Shown here: one piece after another, positions 9,943-16,227 of the stretch
Layout of the letters: the number at the start of each line of letters is the position of its first letter
Position numbering within the stretch: the stretch's first letter is position 1
Assembly: GCA_944359055.1 (NCBI GenBank)
Contig: CALVSO010000004.1
Location: forward strand, 1 to 64,000
From: an uncultured Bacilli bacterium
GTDB taxonomy: Bacteria > Bacillota_I > Bacilli_A > RF39 > UBA660
DNA: 64,000 nt
Reading direction: 5' to 3'
Position numbers and translations under genes: made by a program
Notes under the pieces: generated by a model
Seen by the model: only the letters and a program-made list of their open reading frames with translations
What the model was told of the DNA's origin: nothing
Databases searched by the model: none

Positions 9943-11373
9943 CTAACTTTTAGTAAACTCTCTTATTAATCTTTTAGCTTGAGTAGTTACTGCTTTATCA
10001 AGCCAATCTTCTCTTGGGCCGTAAGATAATATATCTGTTATAATTCTAACTCTATCTTTACTTTTTAGTACATAATCCGGTTCAACAACTCTATCATTAA
10101 CTATAGCTGAAACCATTGTATTTCCAACATCTGGTCCAATACTATAAGCAAAGTCAATAGTAGTAGATCCTTTTGGTAATTCTATTATATCACCTCTAGT
10201 AGTATATACATATATTCTATCAGAAAATAATTCTGATTTTACTTGTCTTACAAAATCTTGATTATCTGAAAAAACACGATTAATTTCGATTAATGATTTA
10301 AAAAATTGATATTTACTTTTTAAATTTTCTTGCATTATATCTCTAGCATTTCCTTTACTTATATCCCAATAAGCCGTAAGCCCAAATGAAGCAATTTTAT
10401 CCATATCAAATGTTCTTATTTGAGTTTGGACTAATCTTTCATCTGCACCAAAAACAGTTGTATGCAAAGATCTATACATATTTGTTTTAGGATTATATAT
10501 ATAATCTTTAAATTTATTATTTATTGGATGATATTTAGAATGAATCAATCCTAAAGCTTGATAACAATTAGCTATATCATCAACCATTATTTTTAAAGAT
10601 AGTAAATCATGAATATCAGATAATTTATGTCCTTGTTCCATTCTTTTATATATTCCATAGATGTTTTTTGTTCTTACTTTTATTTCATGCGGAATGTTTT
10701 TATCATTTAATATTAAATTAATTGTTTGAAGCATTTCATTTAAACAATTTTGACTTTCCTTTTCTATTCTAGATTTTATTTCTTCAATTCTTTTATATCT
10801 ATCAGGATAAAGATATTGAAGTGATAAATCTTCTAATTGAGATTTTATTCTATAAGCTCCAATGTAATAAGCAAGTGGTACAAATATATCCATTGTTTCT
10901 AATGAATTTTCTTTTTGTTTAAATTCCGATTTAAATTGTAATGTTTGCATATTATGAAGTCTATCAGCTAATTTAATAATTATTATTCGAACATCATCAG
11001 TTATACTAGTTATTATTTTTCTTGTATTAGCATAATTTTGGTCTTGCTTAGAAGAAAAATTCATTTTAGCTAATTTAGTAACTCCATCAACCAAATTAGC
11101 AATACTTTGATTAAAATCATGGGCTATTTCTTCTTTTGTTATATTGGTATCTTCTATTGTATCATGTAATAATCCCGCACATATAGTATCACTATCAGCA
11201 TGCATATCGGCTAAAATACAAGCAACATTTAAAGGATGAATTATATAAGGTTCCCCACTTTGTCTAAATTGACCACTATGCAAATTACTAGCATATTCAT
11301 AAGCTTTTTTTATTATTTCAATTTCTTCTGGATTATAATCCTTTAATTTTCCAATTAAAACATTTAAAGTCAT
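9943..11373 (-). CDS. Truncated Rel/SpoT-type (p)ppGpp enzyme, hydrolase motifs intact, synthetase Glu replaced
   Basis: Stringent-response enzyme with an N-terminal HD hydrolase (HPLNVA, HDTIEDT, KLADRLHNM all present, ~45-150), a RelA/SpoT synthetase domain (RTKNIYGIYKRM, YRSLHTT) and a TGS domain (~385-450). It stops at 476 residues, so the helical, zinc-finger and ACT regulatory domains of ~730-residue Rel are missing. In the synthetase motif normally written EIQIRT, the catalytic Glu is Gln316 (CAA at 10426-10428). The usual LRI/VRI arginine after the DLL motif is Lys. These changes suggest a protein biased to, or restricted to, (p)ppGpp hydrolysis. Transcription is probably controlled by the leader module at 11395-11535. 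Confidence 0.9.
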   Translation of the reverse strand: MTLNVLIGKLKDYNPEEIEIIKKAYEYASNLHSGQFRQSGEPYIIHPLNVACILADMHADSDTICAGLLHDTIEDTNITKEEIAHDFNQSIANLVDGVTKLAKMNFSSKQDQNYANTRKIITSITDDVRIIIIKLADRLHNMQTLQFKSEFKQKENSLETMDIFVPLAYYIGAYRIKSQLEDLSLQYLYPDRYKRIEEIKSRIEKESQNCLNEMLQTINLILNDKNIPHEIKVRTKNIYGIYKRMEQGHKLSDIHDLLSLKIMVDDIANCYQALGLIHSKYHPINNKFKDYIYNPKTNMYRSLHTTVFGADERLVQTQIRTFDMDKIASFGLTAYWDISKGNARDIMQENLKSKYQFFKSLIEINRVFSDNQDFVRQVKSELFSDRIYVYTTRGDIIELPKGSTTIDFAYSIGPDVGNTMVSAIVNDRVVEPDYVLKSKDRVRIITDILSYGPREDWLDKAVTTQAKRLIREFTKS

Positions 11374-11394
11374 TTAAAACACCTCCCAAACACA

Positions 11395-11431
11395 AAAAAG
11401 GCAACCAAAAATATTTTTAGTTACCTTTTTT
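11395..11431 (-). terminator. Intrinsic terminator/attenuator in front of rel
   Basis: On the minus strand GGUAACU-AAAAA pairs with UUUUU-GGUUGCC and is followed by six Us. All stem positions pair on this strand with G-U wobbles. On the plus strand the same positions are C-A mismatches, so the structure is built for leftward transcripts. It lies between a promoter and the rel start, and its 5' arm overlaps the last codons of the leader peptide. Confidence 0.8.
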
Positions 11432-11476
11432 AAACAATATGAATGAAGAGTTATAACAACATAAATTTATTCTCAT
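11417..11476 (-). CDS. 19-residue leader peptide upstream of rel
   Basis: An ATG preceded by GAGGTGAGGAG opens a 20-codon frame encoding MRINLCCYNSSFILFKKGN. Its stop codon and last three sense codons lie inside the 5' arm of the terminator that precedes rel. It begins roughly 25 bases after the predicted transcription start. Tandem Cys-Cys-Tyr codons (UGU UGU UAU) sit at residues 6-8. A ribosome translating to the stop would cover the 5' arm and prevent the terminator from folding. No function outside regulation is expected. Too short for homology-based proof. Confidence 0.6.
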   Translation of the reverse strand: MRINLCCYNSSFILFKKGN

Positions 11477-11506
11477 ACTCCTCACCTCACTAAATAATTA
11501 AGTAGC

Positions 11507-11535
11507 ATTTTACTCTTATATTATTAAGTTGTCAA
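11507..11535 (-). promoter_or_regulatory. Promoter of the rel leader
   Basis: Consensus -35 TTGACA (11535-11530), a 17-base spacer and TAAAAT (11512-11507). It lies just downstream of the alaS stop. Transcription would begin near 11500, upstream of the leader peptide and attenuator. Confidence 0.8.
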
Positions 11536-11550
11536 GATGTTAATTAAATT

Positions 11551-13335
11551 TTATTCTAAAACTGCTTTTATTCTTCTAACACCAGCTGAAGAACTTTGTT
11601 CTTTAACAATTTTAAATTTTCCTAAAGATGATGTTCTTTCAACATGTGGACCACCACATAATTCTTTTGATACATCACCAATTGTATAAACTGTTACAAC
11701 ATCTGGATAAGTTTCAATAAACATACATTCTGCTCCTGTTTTAACAGCATCTTCTTTATTCATTGTTTCTTTTTTAACTTCTAAATCTTCTTTTATCCAT
11801 TTATTAACTAAATTTTCTACTTCTAATTTTTCTTCATCAGTTAATTTATGGTCACAATTAAAATCAAAACGCATTCTTTCACTAGTTATATTACTACCCA
11901 TTTGATGAATATTTTTATCAACAACAACTTTCAAAGCTGCATTTAATAAGTGAGTTGCTGTATGATATTTAGTTTCCATTTCTCCTGAAGAAGCTAAACC
12001 ACCTTTAAATTCCCCAGATAACACTCTTGATTTTTCTTGATGTTCTCTAAACTTTTCTTTGAAAGCATCAGTATCTACTGAAAGACCAATTTCACTAGCT
12101 AATTCTATTGTTAACTCAACAGGGAATCCATAAGTATCATATAATTTAAAACTATCTGGTCCATTAATTACTTTAACATTATTATTTATAAGTCTATTAG
12201 TAAGTTTATAAAATTCATTCATTCCAGAATTTATAGTTTTTTCAAACTTATCGATTTCTTTTTTTAATTCGGTTAAAATGAAATCTTTTGATTTAATTAA
12301 ATTAGGGTAAACATCACCATAAACATCATCAATAAAATTATTAGCTATTTCATAAAATACATCTGTTTTTATATTTAATTTTTTAGCTTGAACAACTGCT
12401 CTTCTTATTAATCTACGAAGAATATAACCAGCTCCTATATTAGAAGGAGTTAAATGTTTTTCATCACCTAAAAGCATAATACTAGTTCTTATATGATCAG
12501 CTATAATACGCATTGATATAGTTGTTGATTTTTCTTCATTATATTTTTTACCTGTTTCTTCTTCTAATATTTTTATTGCACCATTAAATAAATCAGTTAA
12601 ATATACATCACCATTAGTATTTAAGAATGCTAACATTCTTTCTAATCCCCAACCAGTATCAACATTTTTGTTTTTTAATGGTTCATATTCATTATCACTT
12701 ATTCTATCATATTGCATGAAAACATCATTACCTATTTCAATGAAATGACCACAATCACATGAAGGATTACAATTAGGTCCACATGGTTCTTTATCAGTTA
12801 TATAAAACATTTCACTATCTGGTCCACATGGTCCTCTTTCTAATTCCCACCAATTATGTTCCTTAGGTAAATAATAAATATTTTCTTTTAAGAATCCTGA
12901 TTCTTCTCTTAATTTAGCAGTTTCTTCGTCTTTTGGTACATTTTCATTACCACTAAATACTGTAGCAGCTAATCTATCTTTAGGTAAATCAAATACTTGA
13001 GTTAATAATTCATAACTCCAAATAGTTCTTTCTTTTTTAAAATAATCACCTAAACTCCAACTACCAAGCATTTCAAAAAATGTTACGTGACTAGAATCAC
13101 CCACTGATTCAATATCATTTGTTCTTACGCATCCTTGAACATTACATAATCTTTTTCCCTTTGGATGTTCTTTTCCTAATAAATAAGGCATCAAAGGTTG
13201 CATACCTGCTACATTAAATAAAACACCTGTAGTTCCATCACCTATTAAAGAAACTGCCCCAATATCAACATGACCTCTTTGTTCATAAAATTTAATCCAT
13301 TCTTTTCTAAGTTCTTTAGAAGACATTTTTTTCAC
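11551..13335 (-). CDS. alaS: Alanyl-tRNA synthetase lacking the C-terminal (C-Ala) domain
   Basis: Class II synthetase for tRNA-Ala. The catalytic core is recognisable (GVLFNVAGMQPLMPYL, VTFFEMLGSWSLGDYFK), with a Cys-rich insertion around CGPNCNPSCDCGH. The editing domain retains all four metal ligands: HTATH and CGGPH. The protein ends right after the editing domain (GVRRIKAVLE) at 594 residues, whereas typical AlaRS is ~870 residues with a coiled-coil and C-Ala domain. The start is GTG, with AGGTGAT five bases upstream. The promoter is probably TTTACT-18-TACAAT, with a 12-bp palindrome AATAACGTTATT (13353-13364) at the predicted start of transcription. Confidence 0.95.
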   Translation of the reverse strand: MKKMSSKELRKEWIKFYEQRGHVDIGAVSLIGDGTTGVLFNVAGMQPLMPYLLGKEHPKGKRLCNVQGCVRTNDIESVGDSSHVTFFEMLGSWSLGDYFKKERTIWSYELLTQVFDLPKDRLAATVFSGNENVPKDEETAKLREESGFLKENIYYLPKEHNWWELERGPCGPDSEMFYITDKEPCGPNCNPSCDCGHFIEIGNDVFMQYDRISDNEYEPLKNKNVDTGWGLERMLAFLNTNGDVYLTDLFNGAIKILEEETGKKYNEEKSTTISMRIIADHIRTSIMLLGDEKHLTPSNIGAGYILRRLIRRAVVQAKKLNIKTDVFYEIANNFIDDVYGDVYPNLIKSKDFILTELKKEIDKFEKTINSGMNEFYKLTNRLINNNVKVINGPDSFKLYDTYGFPVELTIELASEIGLSVDTDAFKEKFREHQEKSRVLSGEFKGGLASSGEMETKYHTATHLLNAALKVVVDKNIHQMGSNITSERMRFDFNCDHKLTDEEKLEVENLVNKWIKEDLEVKKETMNKEDAVKTGAECMFIETYPDVVTVYTIGDVSKELCGGPHVERTSSLGKFKIVKEQSSSAGVRRIKAVLE

Positions 13336-13352
13336 TTTTAATCACCTTTTTC

Positions 13353-13364
13353 AATAACGTTATT
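13353..13364. promoter_or_regulatory. Palindrome at the alaS transcription start
   Basis: AATAACGTTATT is a perfect 12-bp palindrome between a probable -10 box (TACAAT, minus strand) and the alaS ribosome-binding site. It could be an operator. In such AT-rich DNA it may also be chance. Confidence 0.3.
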
Positions 13365-13444
13365 ATTGTACCATAAAATGTTTTAATTAGTAAATAAATT
13401 TATCAACATCTATGATAAAATTTATTTGTAAATATACAATTTAA

Positions 13445-13476
13445 TCAAAAATAAAGAACTACCTATAGGTAATTCT
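13445..13476 (-). terminator. Terminator of the BRO-domain gene
   Basis: On the minus strand AGAAUUACC pairs with GGUAGUUCU (9 pairs, one U-G, UAUA loop), followed by a TTTATTTTT run. Confidence 0.7.
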
Positions 13477-13535
13477 TCTATATTAAACAATATGATTAAT
13501 GTTATTTCAAAATATGATATAAATTATAAAACTAA

Positions 13536-14372
13536 TTAATTTTCTTCAATATATTTTATTCCAATATTATTATTGTTTGTTATAGCACTATTTCCAGTTT
13601 CTTGTTCATATAATAATCTAGTATTTTTAGCTACATTGCCACCTCTTCTAGCAACATTCATATTTTCTTTTAATCCAAGTGGCTTTTCTTTTTTAGCAAT
13701 ATCTCTTGTTGTTATTTCTCCTATATCAGTAAGAGCAATTTCAATATCACTCATATTATCTCTTAATGATTCTTTTCTTAATCCTTTAAAATTTTTATAT
13801 TCATTAGCCTTCATTCCTGACCAAGTTTTATATATTTCATTTGTTAATATTGCATATTCATAATTTTGATTAATTCCATTCTCTTTCCATACATCAGTTA
13901 ATTTTTTTCTATTAAGTATTCCCTTTAATCTAACTTCAATCCAACTATTAGCATAACCTTTATTTCGATAATAATCTATTGCTCTATTAATAGCTTTTTC
14001 TGGATCAAATACTTCATAAATTCTTTCTTTACCTAAATTAGCTAACCACATTTTAAACGGTTCTGCTTTGGAACTTGGAATTGATTCGATAAGTCTTAAA
14101 ATATTTGTTGTATCCATTGCATCACGCATACGAATTTTACCATCAGAAGATAACATTTTTAACTGACTACAATTTGTAGTCACTTGACTTCCTTCTTTTT
14201 TTAATCGATTTTTTAAGACTGACCAATACTTTCTTGGATTAGTGCTATCAGTTAATGCTTTAATTACATCAACAACACTAAAATAATAATCTTCTTTTTC
14301 ACTATTCCAAATACTTCTAATTTCCGCTCCTTCAAATAAATTTGTAATTGTTTTTAAATTGTTTTCTTTCAA
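13536..14372 (-). CDS. BRO-N/DinD-like protein
   Basis: The N-terminal ~110 residues have the Bro-N pattern (IRSIWNSEKEDYYFSVVDVIKALT...RKYWSVLKNRLKKEG). This domain is found in phage antirepressors and baculovirus BRO proteins and binds DNA. The C-terminal part (TTRDIAKKEKPLGLKENMNVARRGG) resembles DinD-type proteins. The start is TTG with AAAGGAGG eight bases upstream. A good promoter, TTGATT-17-TATAAT, lies at 14447-14419. It stands alone among housekeeping genes with its own terminator and no phage genes nearby, so it looks like a domesticated or recently acquired single gene. Function unknown; DNA-damage-linked regulation is one guess. Confidence 0.8.
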   Translation of the reverse strand: MKENNLKTITNLFEGAEIRSIWNSEKEDYYFSVVDVIKALTDSTNPRKYWSVLKNRLKKEGSQVTTNCSQLKMLSSDGKIRMRDAMDTTNILRLIESIPSSKAEPFKMWLANLGKERIYEVFDPEKAINRAIDYYRNKGYANSWIEVRLKGILNRKKLTDVWKENGINQNYEYAILTNEIYKTWSGMKANEYKNFKGLRKESLRDNMSDIEIALTDIGEITTRDIAKKEKPLGLKENMNVARRGGNVAKNTRLLYEQETGNSAITNNNNIGIKYIEEN

Positions 14373-14418
14373 AATTGATTCCTCCTTTGCTTAAATAATT
14401 ATATTAGTGGATAATGCA

Positions 14419-14447
14419 ATTATATCAAACAAACGTTTTATAATCAA
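14419..14447 (-). promoter_or_regulatory. Promoter of the BRO-domain gene
   Basis: Minus-strand TTGATT (14447-14442), 17-base spacer, TATAAT (14424-14419). Confidence 0.65.
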
Positions 14448-14462
14448 TGGTTTTGAAATATT

Positions 14463-15596
14463 TTAATTAAAAATTTGTTTCAAATATCTTAAATATAATT
14501 CAAATATATTAGCTTTTTTAACATCTTCTTTGACTGTTAAATCTATTGTTCTAATAACATTGTTATCTTCTTTTAAAGTAAGTTTACCAACCACATCCCC
14601 CTTAGATAATGGTGCTTTTAAATTATCTACTTCTACTTCATATGTAAAATTACCTGATCCATCATTTTTATTATATAAGTCATTTACTTCTTCCTTAGCA
14701 ACTATACCAATACTTTCTACTTTACCTTTTTCTACACTAACTTCTTCTAAAATTGTTTCAGTGTCAACTATTTTTTGTAATCCATATTGAGCATATACAT
14801 AATCAAATACACTTGATACATCTTTATTTCTTGTTTCACTGTCTGGTTCACCCATAACGACAGTAATTATTCGCATATCATTTATATTAGCAGTAGCAGT
14901 GATACAAAATCCTGCTTCTGAAGTATAGCCTGTTTTAAGTCCGTCAACACCTTTATAAAATCTAACTAATTTGTTAGTATTAACTAACCAAAATGATCTA
15001 TCAGTTCCTTTTCTTAAATAATCTTCATAAATAGAAGTAAATTCAAATATTTTAGTATGTTTAACTAATTCTTTAGCCATTATAGCCATATCATAAGCAG
15101 TTGAATAATGATTTGCTTCATCTAATCCATGACAGTTTTTAAAATTAGTATCTTGCAAACCTAATTCTTTAGCTCGATCATTCATCATTTTAACAAACAT
15201 TTCTTCTGTACCAGCAATTTTTTCAGCTAAAGCAACAGCTGCATCATTACCTGAAGCAACAGCTAAACCCTTAAACATGTCATAAACACTCATTTGTTCT
15301 CCTGTTTCTAATAATATTTGACTACCACCCATACTAGATGCATTACTAGAAGTAGTTACTATATCGTCCCATTTAATAATATCTTTTTCAATTGCTTCCA
15401 TAACTAATAACATTGTCATTATTTTAGTCATACTAGCCGGATGTCTTCTTTCATGAGAATTTCTTTCATAAATAATTTCACCAGTAGTAGGTTCCATTAC
15501 AATGACACTAGAAGCATTAGTTGCAAGTTCCATAGCTCTTATATTAAAAGGAAGTAATACTAATAAAGATAATAAAATACCACATATTTTTTTCAT
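14463..15596 (-). CDS. dacA: D-alanyl-D-alanine carboxypeptidase (PBP5 type, peptidase S11)
   Basis: Trims the terminal D-Ala from peptidoglycan stem peptides outside the membrane. The N-terminus is a signal peptide (KKICGILLSLLVLLPFNIRA). All penicillin-binding motifs are present: SMTK (Ser55, Lys58), SGN and KTG. A C-terminal beta-rich DacA domain ends in an amphipathic helix (FELYLRYLKQIFN), as used for membrane anchoring. At 377 residues it is normal in length. Promoter TTGACA-17-CATAAA lies just beyond the NUDIX terminator, and AGGTGA stands five bases before the ATG. Confidence 0.95.
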   Translation of the reverse strand: MKKICGILLSLLVLLPFNIRAMELATNASSVIVMEPTTGEIIYERNSHERRHPASMTKIMTMLLVMEAIEKDIIKWDDIVTTSSNASSMGGSQILLETGEQMSVYDMFKGLAVASGNDAAVALAEKIAGTEEMFVKMMNDRAKELGLQDTNFKNCHGLDEANHYSTAYDMAIMAKELVKHTKIFEFTSIYEDYLRKGTDRSFWLVNTNKLVRFYKGVDGLKTGYTSEAGFCITATANINDMRIITVVMGEPDSETRNKDVSSVFDYVYAQYGLQKIVDTETILEEVSVEKGKVESIGIVAKEEVNDLYNKNDGSGNFTYEVEVDNLKAPLSKGDVVGKLTLKEDNNVIRTIDLTVKEDVKKANIFELYLRYLKQIFN

Positions 15597-15641
15597 CTAA
15601 CTCACCTATTAAAATTTATGAATTAAATTAAAAAAAATGTC

Positions 15642-15667
15642 AAAAAAATTAGGAATAAATCCTAATT
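15642..15667 (-). terminator. Terminator of the NUDIX gene
   Basis: AATTAGGA (15647-15654) pairs with TCCTAATT (15660-15667), with a T-run following on the minus strand. The NUDIX stop codon is in the stem. The T-run merges into the TTGACA of the dacA promoter. Confidence 0.8.
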
Positions 15668-16183
15668 ATTATCTTTGATTAAATCTAAAAATGCATCAAT
15701 ATTTGTTTTTCTAATATTACCATTATTATTTATTAATTCCATAATTTCATCTTTTGAAAGATATTTTACATATTCAACTTCATCTAACTGTAATTTAAGT
15801 TTATTTACGTCTATATCTTTTTTTATATAGAAAACATCTTTAAATGCATCTTCATATTTGTATGTTTTAAATAGTGTTATTTCACTAGAATCAATTTCTA
15901 TTCCTAATTCTTCTCTTATTTCTTCTATTATAGCTTCCATACTAGTTTGACCTGATTTTACATGTCCACCTGTTGTTGCCCAAACATTATTTTTTCTTTT
16001 AGAAGTCATTTGAAATAAAAATTCCCCATTAGAGTTTTCTATAAAAGTTAATACAACTACTATGTATCTATTACCGGGAACTTTTAACTTAGTCCCTTTT
16101 TCTCTAAATAATTTTTCACCAGTTAGTTTTTTATTTTCATCATATAAATCTGTATACTCACCATATTTTCCACTATTAATCAT
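15662..16183 (-). CDS. NUDIX hydrolase
   Basis: The NUDIX helix is visible as GGHVKSGQTSMEAIIEEIREELGI (~85-108, written here by its ends GGHVKSGQT and EEIREELGI). The first conserved Glu is replaced by Gln and the usual Arg of REUxEE by Glu, but the metal-binding EE pair remains. The N-terminal YTDLYDENKKLTGEKLFR resembles the isopentenyl-diphosphate-isomerase-like NUDIX group. The substrate cannot be predicted. It is downstream of the hybrid kinase, 44 bp away, and may be co-transcribed. Confidence 0.85.
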   Translation of the reverse strand: MINSGKYGEYTDLYDENKKLTGEKLFREKGTKLKVPGNRYIVVVLTFIENSNGEFLFQMTSKRKNNVWATTGGHVKSGQTSMEAIIEEIREELGIEIDSSEITLFKTYKYEDAFKDVFYIKKDIDVNKLKLQLDEVEYVKYLSKDEIMELINNNGNIRKTNIDAFLDLIKDNN

Positions 16184-16227
16184 AATATCTTCTACCTTTT
16201 AATCAATATATATTTATATTATATAGT

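Noticed and set aside
11374-11550. Ordinary terminator between alaS and rel only
   Set aside because: It would be the simplest reading, but a near-consensus promoter lies between alaS and the hairpin, so the hairpin is also within the rel transcript.
13336-13535. T-box riboswitch upstream of alaS
   Set aside because: No specifier loop, no AGGGTGGNACCGCG element; only a terminator of the preceding gene, a promoter and a small palindrome. The trpS and asnS upstream regions are too short as well.
13536-14372. Prophage suggested by the BRO-domain gene
   Set aside because: No integrase, structural, lysis or replication phage genes surround it; both neighbours are housekeeping genes.
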